From assembly GCA_003661385.1 (NCBI GenBank), contig QMWA01000122.1, forward strand, positions 1 through 5,475: a stretch of DNA of 5,475 bases, given 5' to 3'. Of the stretch, positions 1-4,346 are shown one piece after another. Positions within the stretch are counted from its first letter, which is position 1. Every line of letters begins with the position of its first letter. Origin of the DNA: Thermoproteota archaeon (lineage in GTDB: Archaea > Korarchaeota > Korarchaeia > B14-G2). Under the pieces are notes generated by a model. It saw only the letters and a list, made by a program, of their open reading frames with translations, ran no database searches and was not told the origin of the DNA. The translations under genes were made by a program, and so were the position numbers.

Positions 1-155
1 CCCTTCTTCACTGCAATCAGGTTCCCAAGCTTGTCCTCATAGAGCTTGTCAGCTTCTTCCTCAACCTCCCTCTTGATGATCTCCCTGACAGCATCCTCCC
101 AGCCAGGTGGGCCAGGGGCCTCACTTAGCTCCTTGAGCCTGCTAAGCCACCTCAT
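1..155 (-). CDS. M42-family metallo-aminopeptidase, N-terminal fragment (runs off the left edge)
   Basis: Only the first 51 codons and part of the next lie in the window. The peptide opens MRWLSRLKELSEAPGPPGWE and continues to a segment reading DKLGNLIAVKKG. The pairing of an early APGPxGxE element with a later D-x-LGNLIA element is the usual N-terminus of M42 peptidases, the dinuclear-metal aminopeptidases that in archaea form large cytoplasmic tetrahedral (TET) particles trimming peptides released by the proteasome. The metal-binding His and Asp/Glu residues lie beyond residue 52 and cannot be checked, so activity and exact substrate class (glutamyl, leucyl or lysyl) are unknown. ATG at 155 is chosen because a strong GAGGAGGG ribosome site precedes it by six bases. 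Two weak AT-rich boxes lie upstream on the same strand (177-183 and 207-212). The nearer one would put transcription start almost on the ATG, which fits badly with the ribosome site. The gene is divergent from the 67-residue membrane-protein gene. Confidence 0.87.
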   Translation of the reverse strand, partial: MRWLSRLKELSEAPGPPGWEDAVREIIKREVEEEADKLYEDKLGNLIAVKK

Positions 156-161
156 GCCTAG

Positions 162-169
162 CCCTCCTC
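162..169 (-). promoter_or_regulatory. Ribosome binding site of the M42 peptidase gene
   Basis: Read on the minus strand this is GAGGAGGG, a strong match to the anti-Shine-Dalgarno core, ending six bases before the ATG at 155. It is the strongest ribosome site in the window and fixes the start. It also implies a leadered transcript, unlike some crenarchaeal first genes. Confidence 0.65.
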
Positions 170-262
170 AAGCAGGTATAATAGCGTTATCTACGCTCCT
201 GCAGGCTATACCATGACTGAGATGTGGTTTATGGAGGCACTTCAGCACTGTACTCCTCTAAG

Positions 263-276
263 CGCCCTCTAGGGCG
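263..276. repeat. GC-rich inverted repeat between divergent genes
   Basis: CGCCCT and AGGGCG flank a two-base centre. As RNA this could form a five-pair CGCCC/GGGCG stem with a UCUA loop. It lies between the divergent M42 gene and the 67-residue membrane-protein gene, about 50 bases before the start of the latter, so it could be an operator or a leader hairpin. Arms this short also occur by chance, and nothing else supports a role. Confidence 0.25.
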
Positions 277-324
277 TCCTCGCCTAGTGGAGAGCTGGCA
301 GCAAGGCACTCTGCTGAAGGAAGC

Positions 325-528
325 TTGGAAGACATGCTACCTAAAGCTAAACCCGCAGCATCCTCAGCTGCCTATGTTGGAGCAGCTCTATTGGGGCTTG
401 CAGCTTACTCAGTAGTCCTGGGGCGCTGCTTCTGTGTTAGGTGTCCAAACACAAGCTGCATCCTGAACAAGCTGCCTGAGCATGTAGCTGAGCTCTTAGA
501 GCAAGGTGTTCTCAGGCAGCTGAGCTAG
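325..528 (+). CDS. Small single-span membrane protein with a four-cysteine cluster
   Basis: The predicted 67-residue protein has one hydrophobic segment at about residues 15-33 (AAYVGAALLGLAAYSVVLG). A cysteine cluster, RCFCVRCPNTSCILN, with Cys35, Cys37, Cys40 and Cys45, follows at once, and the tail is mostly helical and charged. From memory, a cysteine-containing element like CPNxSCxLNxxP at a membrane exit occurs in small uncharacterised archaeal and bacterial membrane proteins; this needs a search. The spacing (CxCx2Cx4C) could hold a metal or an Fe-S centre, which is inference. The start is uncertain: TTG at 325 follows a weak AAGGA site by about three bases, while ATG at 334 gives 64 residues starting MLPKAK. 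No convincing promoter box lies within 60 bases; a weak one is at 226-234. The stop overlaps the stop of the convergent FAD oxidoreductase gene. Coherent protein chemistry and exact abutment support a real gene. Confidence 0.68.
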   Translation: MEDMLPKAKPAASSAAYVGAALLGLAAYSVVLGRCFCVRCPNTSCILNKLPEHVAELLEQGVLRQLS

Positions 529-2558
529 CAGGCCTTGACGTGCTTCCACCCTGAGATGTCGTTTGCTGCTATTATCCCTGAGATGACCACGGCCTCTATG
601 CCTGCACCTGGGAATGTCGATGCTCCAACGAGGTACAGGCCTCTTATGGGGGTCTTGAAGTATGGGCGTTTCGGAGCTCTTGTGGACTGGCTTAGGGCGT
701 AGATTGCTCCATATGGGTTTAGGGTGTACCTCTCGAATGTCAGGGGGGTTGCTGCATCCTGCACTACTATGCGGCTTCTCAAGCCTGGTATGAGCCTCTC
801 TGCCTTTGCTATGAGCTCATCTGCCATGGCCTGCTTTCTTGCCTTGTAGTCTGGTGCGCTCTTGAACTCATGGTAGGCTTCTGGCGGCAGCAAGGCTATT
901 ATGCTGATAGATGAGTGCCCCTGGGGTGCTAGGCTTGGGTCTAGGTTCGAGTTTATCACGACCCCTATGCCCTCATCTAGGCTCTTTATGAGAGGCGGGT
1001 GCTGTGATAGATCCATTTCAACCCCAAGGTAGACCATGAAGGCTGTCACAGACGGCTTGAGCCCCCTGAGGTGCTTTAGGTAGTCTGGTGGGAGGTTTTC
1101 TTCGCCTACTAGCTCTGGGATGTTCATGGCGTTCACGTTCAAGACCACTATTGGCGCCTTGAAGAGCTTTCCCCTCGCTACCACGCCCTTGACTGCCCCA
1201 TTCTCGACCAGCACCTTCTCTACTCTATGGCTGGTCAGGACCTGGCCTCCATGCCTCCTTATGGCCTCTGCTAGGAGGTCTGCTAGAGCTTGGCTTCCTC
1301 CCTTGGGGTAGTAGCCGCCGTCGATGTAGTAGCCGAATATGGGGAGCATTGATGCTAGGGAGGTCTCTTCTGGCGGCGTTCCCAGGTAGCCTGTGAGCGT
1401 TGACAGGATCTTCTTGAGCTCCTCGCTCTTGAAGTAGCTGTCTAAGGCCTCCCTCAACGTCATCTTAGATGACAGGATCCTGTAGAAGCTGGGGTGCTCA
1501 CTTGGGTACTTCATGAGGTAGTCTGGGCCTAGGGCCTCTGCTATGAGAGGCTCTGGTAGAGGTGAGCCCACGAGCTCTACCTCCTTGTACATCTCGCGGT
1601 ATGCTGCCTCAGCCTCTGAAAGGAACTTCCTTATGGCCTCTGCCTCACTTGGGTACCGCTTGCACAGCATCTCGATGAAGCTGCTGTAGTCAGCTGGTAT
1701 CCTGACCCACTCCCCTCTTATGACGTATGCTTCCTCTGTCCTCACGAAGAGGGCGCTTGGGCTGTAGCCTAGCTCCTCGAGGAGCCACCTCACTGGGCCT
1801 CTTGGGCCTAGGCCGCTTATTGACTCTACTCCAGCGTCGAACGTGAAGCCCTTTCTCTTGAACGAGGTGCAGTAGCCTCCAGGCTTGTAGTGCTGCTCTA
1901 GGACTGTCACCTTGAAGCCTCTCTTTGCCAGGAGAGCAGCGCAAGCTAGGCCTCCTATCCCAGCTCCGACTACAATAACCTCCCTGGCAGCTGGAGGCCT
2001 CCACCTAGCGTAGGCGGGAGCAAGCTTACGCATGGACTTGGCTACATACACCCTGGGGTATATGGCTGAGGCTATGATGCCGACTGCTATCAGGGGGTGT
2101 GAAGCTAAGCTCAGGGGGTGGGGTAGGAGGTTGATTATGCTACAGGCCAGGAAGAGGCCTGCCCACAGTGTGGTGAGCTGCATGTTCACCATGCGGAACT
2201 CTGGGGTGCTCCAGTAGACCTCAGGGTAGTCACGCTTGGACACCTCATAGGTGAAGGGGTTCTTGATGGCGAGAGATAGAGTGCACATGGCACAGAGGAA
2301 GCCATAGCCTAAGGTGCCGCTGTAGTCTATGAGCCACCTCAAGCCCAAGATGAAGGTGAGCGAAGCTGCAGCCATGAAGTACACTATGGTTGCTGACGCC
2401 ATCATGCTGCCACCCACCCTCCTGGAGGCAGCGTAGACTAGAGCTGCTAGAGCAAGGCCAGCTAGCACACCAGCCCTATACCCAAGCCCACAGAGAACCC
2501 AGTATGCGATCCAGGGAGCAAACAGCAGGGCAGCCCACAGCCAGCCAGAGGCCCTCAA
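525..2558 (-). CDS. FAD-dependent oxidoreductase (phytoene desaturase / carotenoid isomerase-like) with fused six-span N-terminal membrane domain
   Basis: The product has 677 residues. Residues about 5-172 hold six likely membrane spans (near 5-22, 29-45, 53-73, 82-98, 127-145 and 152-170). Between spans 4 and 5 is a polar loop beginning KNPFTYEVSKRDYPEVYW. Positive charges fall in the loops expected to be cytoplasmic, which puts the following domain in the cytoplasm. From about 193 it is a CrtI/CRTISO/retinol-saturase-type flavoprotein (COG1233-like): dinucleotide fold with GAGIGG at 198-203, acidic Glu221 ending the second strand, GGYCTSF at 227-233, and a C-terminal FAD-contact region GLYLVGASTFPGAGIEA at 640-656. 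Family members desaturate, saturate or isomerise polyisoprenoid chains; the substrate here is unknown, with carotenoid, quinone side chain or membrane lipid all possible. The usual family length is about 450-520 residues, so the membrane part is an addition. The start is TTG at 2558: no ATG or GTG lies in frame before the upstream stop, GGGTG precedes it by four bases, and a promoter box sits about 35 bases upstream. Confidence 0.95.
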   Translation of the reverse strand: MRASGWLWAALLFAPWIAYWVLCGLGYRAGVLAGLALAALVYAASRRVGGSMMASATIVYFMAAASLTFILGLRWLIDYSGTLGYGFLCAMCTLSLAIKNPFTYEVSKRDYPEVYWSTPEFRMVNMQLTTLWAGLFLACSIINLLPHPLSLASHPLIAVGIIASAIYPRVYVAKSMRKLAPAYARWRPPAAREVIVVGAGIGGLACAALLAKRGFKVTVLEQHYKPGGYCTSFKRKGFTFDAGVESISGLGPRGPVRWLLEELGYSPSALFVRTEEAYVIRGEWVRIPADYSSFIEMLCKRYPSEAEAIRKFLSEAEAAYREMYKEVELVGSPLPEPLIAEALGPDYLMKYPSEHPSFYRILSSKMTLREALDSYFKSEELKKILSTLTGYLGTPPEETSLASMLPIFGYYIDGGYYPKGGSQALADLLAEAIRRHGGQVLTSHRVEKVLVENGAVKGVVARGKLFKAPIVVLNVNAMNIPELVGEENLPPDYLKHLRGLKPSVTAFMVYLGVEMDLSQHPPLIKSLDEGIGVVINSNLDPSLAPQGHSSISIIALLPPEAYHEFKSAPDYKARKQAMADELIAKAERLIPGLRSRIVVQDAATPLTFERYTLNPYGAIYALSQSTRAPKRPYFKTPIRGLYLVGASTFPGAGIEAVVISGIIAANDISGWKHVKAC

Positions 2559-2588
2559 TACGCACCCTGAGGCAGCTACAAGGGCTCC

Positions 2589-2599
2589 TATTAAAGCTT
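2589..2599 (-). promoter_or_regulatory. TATA/BRE-like promoter box of the FAD oxidoreductase gene
   Basis: On the minus strand this reads AAGCTTTAATA. Its TTTAATA part is centred about 35 bases before the TTG start, predicting transcription start near 2567 and a leader of roughly nine bases that includes the GGGTG ribosome site. The same AAGCTTTA core at the same distance precedes the methyltransferase gene. Because the box is nearly symmetric (TATTAAAGCTTA on the plus strand), weak plus-strand transcription is also possible. Confidence 0.6.
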
Positions 2600-2680
2600 A
2601 CGTGGCTGCAGCGGGCATGTGCTCGAAGCAGCTCTGTGGCATGGATGCCAGCCATGGCCTGTGGCAGCAGGGCCGAGTGG

Positions 2681-2719
2681 AGCTCCAGCATCCACAGCAA
2701 GGGTTTGGGTGGTGGAGCT
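2681..2719. repeat. Long imperfect hairpin in the divergent intergenic region
   Basis: AGCTCCA (2681-2687) pairs with TGGAGCT (2713-2719). After a four-base bulge on the left side (2688-2691), CCAC (2692-2695) pairs with GTGG (2709-2712), leaving a 13-base loop. That is 11 pairs in all. It is the longest foldable element in the region, but no U-tract follows it on either strand, so it does not look like a terminator. Confidence 0.35.
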
Positions 2720-2784
2720 GCTTACGCCAGCAGCTGCTGCAGATGCTTACAGCTGCTCACCTGGGTGTAAGCTCTGCTAGTAAC

Positions 2785-2798
2785 CACGTAGTGACGTG
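2785..2798. repeat. CACGT/ACGTG dyad upstream of the 55-residue protein gene
   Basis: CACGT and ACGTG flank the four-base spacer AGTG. The dyad ends about 28 bases before the AGCTTTTTATT promoter box of the 55-residue gene, a position where an archaeal activator could bind. The 14-base size suits a small dimeric DNA-binding protein, but no second copy was found in the window, so this is only a candidate operator. Confidence 0.28.
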
Positions 2799-2825
2799 CT
2801 CGTCTGTGTATTTTAGCGTCGACAG

Positions 2826-2837
2826 TAGCTTTTTATT
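2826..2837 (+). promoter_or_regulatory. TATA/BRE-like promoter box of the 55-residue membrane-protein gene
   Basis: The sequence TAGCTTTTTATT shares the AGCTTT core of the other boxes in the window. The AT-rich part is centred near 2834, about 36 bases before the ATG at 2870, and predicts transcription start near 2859-2861, at or just inside the ribosome site. Confidence 0.52.
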
Positions 2838-2855
2838 GTAGGCGCATGCTGGGCT

Positions 2856-2863
2856 GGTGGTGA
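2856..2863 (+). promoter_or_regulatory. Ribosome binding site that selects the 55-residue frame
   Basis: GGTGGTGA differs at one base from GGAGGTGA, the ideal complement of the 16S rRNA tail. It lies six bases before ATG 2870 but only two before the out-of-frame ATG at 2866. The spacing therefore favours the 2870 start and the hydrophobic 55-residue frame over a Trp/Cys/His-rich alternative. Confidence 0.6.
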
Positions 2864-2869
2864 AGATGG

Positions 2870-3037
2870 ATGAGGAGAAGGGCGGTAGTTGGTGGTGGGG
2901 TGGCTGCTGCCATATCTGGTGCCTTATCGAGGGTCTGGTTCAGCTGGGGGCTGGCTGCAGGCGTCATGTGCTCAGCTGCCCTTGGGCTGGCCTTAGGGCT
3001 CATGCTACGCGCCATATGGCGTAGCCCTAGAGGCTAG
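2870..3037 (+). CDS. Small hydrophobic protein, likely a two-span membrane hairpin (55 residues)
   Basis: The 55-residue product begins MRRRAVVGGGVAAAISGALS and ends LRAIWRSPRG. It has Gly/Ala-rich hydrophobic stretches at about residues 5-19 and 26-48, joined by RVWFSW, with arginine clusters at both ends. Under the positive-inside rule that suggests a hairpin with both termini in the cytoplasm. Gly and Ala at short intervals (GGG at 8-10, GLALG at 39-43) are typical of tightly packed helix pairs. I do not recognise the family. The ATG is the first possible start, since an in-frame TGA stop lies at 2861-2863. A near-ideal ribosome site six bases upstream and a promoter box about 36 bases upstream support translation. 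The next gene, also a membrane protein, starts 82 bases after the stop and has its own box, so an operon is not required. A role as subunit, toxin or anchor cannot be decided. Confidence 0.65.
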   Translation: MRRRAVVGGGVAAAISGALSRVWFSWGLAAGVMCSAALGLALGLMLRAIWRSPRG

Positions 3038-3072
3038 CTAGGCTTCCTTAGGTGGCTAGAGAAGCATTTAAC

Positions 3073-3083
3073 AAGCTTTAACT
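3073..3083 (+). promoter_or_regulatory. TATA/BRE-like promoter box of the 117-residue membrane-protein gene
   Basis: AAGCTTTAACT repeats the AAGCTTTA core seen before the FAD oxidoreductase and methyltransferase genes. It is centred about 41 bases before the ATG at 3119, implying a leader of about 15 bases. A second AT-rich run, CATTTAAC, lies just upstream at 3065-3072. Confidence 0.48.
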
Positions 3084-3118
3084 CGAGCCTACACCACTTA
3101 GCAGCAGGCTACAGGCGT

Positions 3119-3472
3119 ATGCTGGGGCTGGTAGGCAGCTGCAACGGGGCCTTAAGCTGTCTGCTGAGAGCTTTAGCTGCTGTGTTTAGTGGGCTTATCC
3201 TGCTCCTAGTCATCCTGCTGAGCAGGGTGTTCCTGAGCGTTGATAAGCTTAAGGCCACCAGAGCCTACTTCTACATAGGGATGCGTAAGATCAGGCTAGC
3301 CTTCCTCCTTGGGCTAGCGGCTATGGCTCTGGTTCTCATAGGTGAAATTGAATTAGTGCTCATTAAGCCTTCACCAACAAGCATGCACGTCATAGCTGTG
3401 TTTACAGGAGCACATGTGTTGGGCTTCATCTGCCTGCTAACCCTCTACCTGCAGATAACGGGGAGGATTTAG
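3119..3472 (+). CDS. Three-span membrane protein of unknown function (117 residues)
   Basis: The product has three likely membrane spans at about residues 14-36, 60-82 and 89-111. Spans 1 and 2 are joined by a basic loop (VDKLKATRAYFYIGMRKIR) expected to be cytoplasmic, and spans 2 and 3 by the short loop KPSPTSMH. The predicted topology is N-terminus outside, C-terminus inside. There is no signal peptide apart from the first span, and no catalytic motif, cysteine pair or buried charged cluster other than the acidic GEIE near the end of span 2. I do not recognise the family. ATG at 3119 is the ORF start; the bases before it (ACAGGCGT) form only a weak ribosome site, so translation may be weak or partly leader-independent. 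An AAGCTTTA promoter box lies about 41 bases upstream. It follows the 55-residue membrane protein on the same strand and is convergent with the acetyltransferase gene. Confidence 0.84.
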   Translation: MLGLVGSCNGALSCLLRALAAVFSGLILLLVILLSRVFLSVDKLKATRAYFYIGMRKIRLAFLLGLAAMALVLIGEIELVLIKPSPTSMHVIAVFTGAHVLGFICLLTLYLQITGRI

Positions 3473-3671
3473 GGGCCTCTAGCCACCTACATGCAGCATG
3501 CTATGCAGCTGGCCCTACCTCTAAAGGCATTCGCGGAAGCATACCAGGCTACTCCGCTGAGTGGAGATGGAAGCTCTGCCAGTGTTGCTGATAGTCTCCT
3601 TGGCCAGCTAGCACACTAGCATCATAGGGCAGCTCAGTATGCAGCTGGGGAGCAGAGGATAGAGAGCACAG
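3473..3671. other. Convergent intergenic gap with a short hairpin
   Basis: This 199-base gap lies between the 3' ends of the three-span membrane protein (+) and the acetyltransferase (-). It holds a possible hairpin at 3552-3566 (CTCCGCTGAGTGGAG; six pairs including one G-T, three-base loop). It has no T-tract of the kind that ends archaeal transcription on either strand. A 42-codon plus-strand frame at 3491-3619 (MQHAMQLALP...) has no ribosome site and is not called. Confidence 0.4.
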
Positions 3672-4286
3672 CTACCTGGTGCTGGAGACCCTTCTTACTA
3701 GAGTGTAGTTTCTGCCCCACTCCTCTACCACCCTGTACTCTACACTTAGCTTGCTGAGCTCTCTTAGAGAGCTCTCGTAGACTAGCAGCCTGCTGCCACG
3801 CTCATCTAGAGCCTCAACTGGAGGCCTGCCTCTGCACTCTACCCACAAGCTTATGCCCTCTAGGGTGAAGCCTAGCCTCCTGTATGCTTCTAAGAGCTCC
3901 CCTAGCCTGGGGTCCTCTTCAAACTGGCCACATGGGACAGTGGCCTGTATCTCACGTGCTCCCATGCCTTTAGCTACCTCAGCTAGCTTCTCAACTAGAG
4001 CTCTTGCTACACCACGCCTCCTGTACTCTGGGATGACAGCAAGCTCCTCGATATCCACCTTATCTCCCCTAGCTCTGTACACTATGAGCCCTGCAGGGCT
4101 CCCTTCAGCTAGGGCAAGCAGGCACCTAGCGTCTTTAGGTGGAGCACACCAGGACTCCATCAAGCCCTTGAGGAGCCACTCCCTGTAGATGCTGTAGTAG
4201 TATCCGACTGTGTAAACCACCCTGTAAGCTGGGAGGTCCTCTTTCCTGAGCTCTCTGACCTCAACCTTCATGCCACGCTCTCTCAA
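3672..4286 (-). CDS. GNAT-family N-acetyltransferase
   Basis: The product has 204 residues. The GNAT core is clear: an N-terminal strand and helix (MKVEVRELRKEDLPAYR), then strand 4 and the acetyl-CoA pyrophosphate loop at about residues 79-101 (EELAVIPEYRRRGVARALVE), where RRRGVA is the expected R/Q-x-x-G-x-A signature, and the late helix-turn EAYRRLGF at 133-140. Such enzymes move an acetyl group from acetyl-CoA to an amine, such as a protein N-terminus, lysine, small amine or antibiotic; the acceptor is not predictable here. About 60 residues follow the RLGF element, longer than minimal GNATs of about 150 residues, and may form a small C-terminal domain. The start is ambiguous: TTG at 4286 fits the promoter distance (about 35 bases) and a GGGAG site five bases upstream, whereas ATG at 4271 gives a more typical 199-residue N-terminus (MKVEVREL). 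The gene lies 60 bases after the methyltransferase gene but has its own TATA box. Confidence 0.93.
   Translation of the reverse strand: MRERGMKVEVRELRKEDLPAYRVVYTVGYYYSIYREWLLKGLMESWCAPPKDARCLLALAEGSPAGLIVYRARGDKVDIEELAVIPEYRRRGVARALVEKLAEVAKGMGAREIQATVPCGQFEEDPRLGELLEAYRRLGFTLEGISLWVECRGRPPVEALDERGSRLLVYESSLRELSKLSVEYRVVEEWGRNYTLVRRVSSTR
3756..3774. repeat. Perfect 19-base inverted repeat inside the acetyltransferase gene
   Basis: GAGCTCTCT and AGAGAGCTC flank a single T, making a perfect nine-base-arm dyad. It lies in the coding sequence for residues around 171-177 of the acetyltransferase (ESSLREL). It is the longest perfect dyad I found. The window is rich in AGCT and CTAG, which makes such dyads easier to form by chance. 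Confidence 0.6.
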
Positions 4287-4316
4287 GGCAGCTCCCTTAG
4301 CTAGGGTTCAGCCAGG

Positions 4317-4324
4317 TATATAAG
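4317..4324 (-). promoter_or_regulatory. TATA box of the acetyltransferase gene
   Basis: On the minus strand this is CTTATATA, the best classical archaeal TATA box in the window, lying in the 60-base gap after the methyltransferase gene. Transcription would begin near 4293-4295. That leaves a leader of about 8 bases to TTG 4286 or about 22 to ATG 4271. It indicates that the acetyltransferase can be expressed separately from the methyltransferase. Confidence 0.62.
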
Positions 4325-4346
4325 AGGTGCTTGTGCAGCAGCTCTG

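Larger units (their letters stand above)
2559..2869. other. Gene-free divergent intergenic region rich in inverted repeats
   Basis: This 311-base stretch separates the FAD oxidoreductase gene (-) from the 55-residue protein gene (+). It holds a promoter box at each end, facing outward. Between them I see no credible protein: open frames here are rich in Gln, Cys, Trp and Ser and lack ribosome sites. It does carry a dense series of dyads: TGGCA/TGCCA at 2637-2650, the palindrome GCCATGGC at 2651-2658, a bulged 11-pair stem at 2681-2719, the palindrome CAGCAGCTGCTG at 2728-2739, and CACGT/ACGTG at 2785-2798. A further AT-rich box on the minus strand (CTAAAATA, about 2811-2818) could start a minus-strand transcript across the region. 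A structured non-coding RNA or a multi-site regulatory region are both possible; neither is shown. Confidence 0.5.

Noticed and set aside
224-415. 63-residue plus-strand ORF (MVYGGTSALY...) upstream of and overlapping the cysteine-cluster protein
   Set aside because: It lacks a ribosome site, has low-quality Gln/Trp-rich content, and overlaps in another frame the hydrophobic segment of the better 67-residue candidate.
2476-2700. 74-residue minus-strand ORF overlapping the start of the FAD oxidoreductase gene
   Set aside because: It runs through the promoter box and the first 83 bases of a clear gene in another frame, and has no ribosome site or recognisable domain.
2829-2837. Run of T residues (TTTTT) considered as a transcription terminator
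   Set aside because: No gene on the plus strand ends upstream of it, and its position about 36 bases before a start codon fits a promoter box better.
2602-2841. 79-residue plus-strand ORF in the divergent intergenic region
   Set aside because: Its composition is rich in Gln, Ser, Cys and Trp, no ribosome site precedes it, and it ends across the promoter box of the next gene. The dyads here explain the region better.
2833-3015. 60-residue minus-strand ORF opposite the 55-residue gene
   Set aside because: Pro/Thr/Ala-rich shadow of the Gly/Ala-rich plus-strand frame, with no start signals.
2857-3025. Competing plus-strand frame (start GTG 2857 or ATG 2866) rich in Trp, Cys and His
   Set aside because: Spacing to the GGTGGTGA site is wrong (zero to two bases) and the protein looks random. 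The overlapping 55-residue frame is hydrophobic with flanking Arg and has correct spacing.
3491-3619. 42-codon plus-strand ORF (MQHAMQLALP...) after the 117-residue gene
   Set aside because: No ribosome site or promoter box precedes it and the content has no recognisable feature. It is too short to accept unaided.
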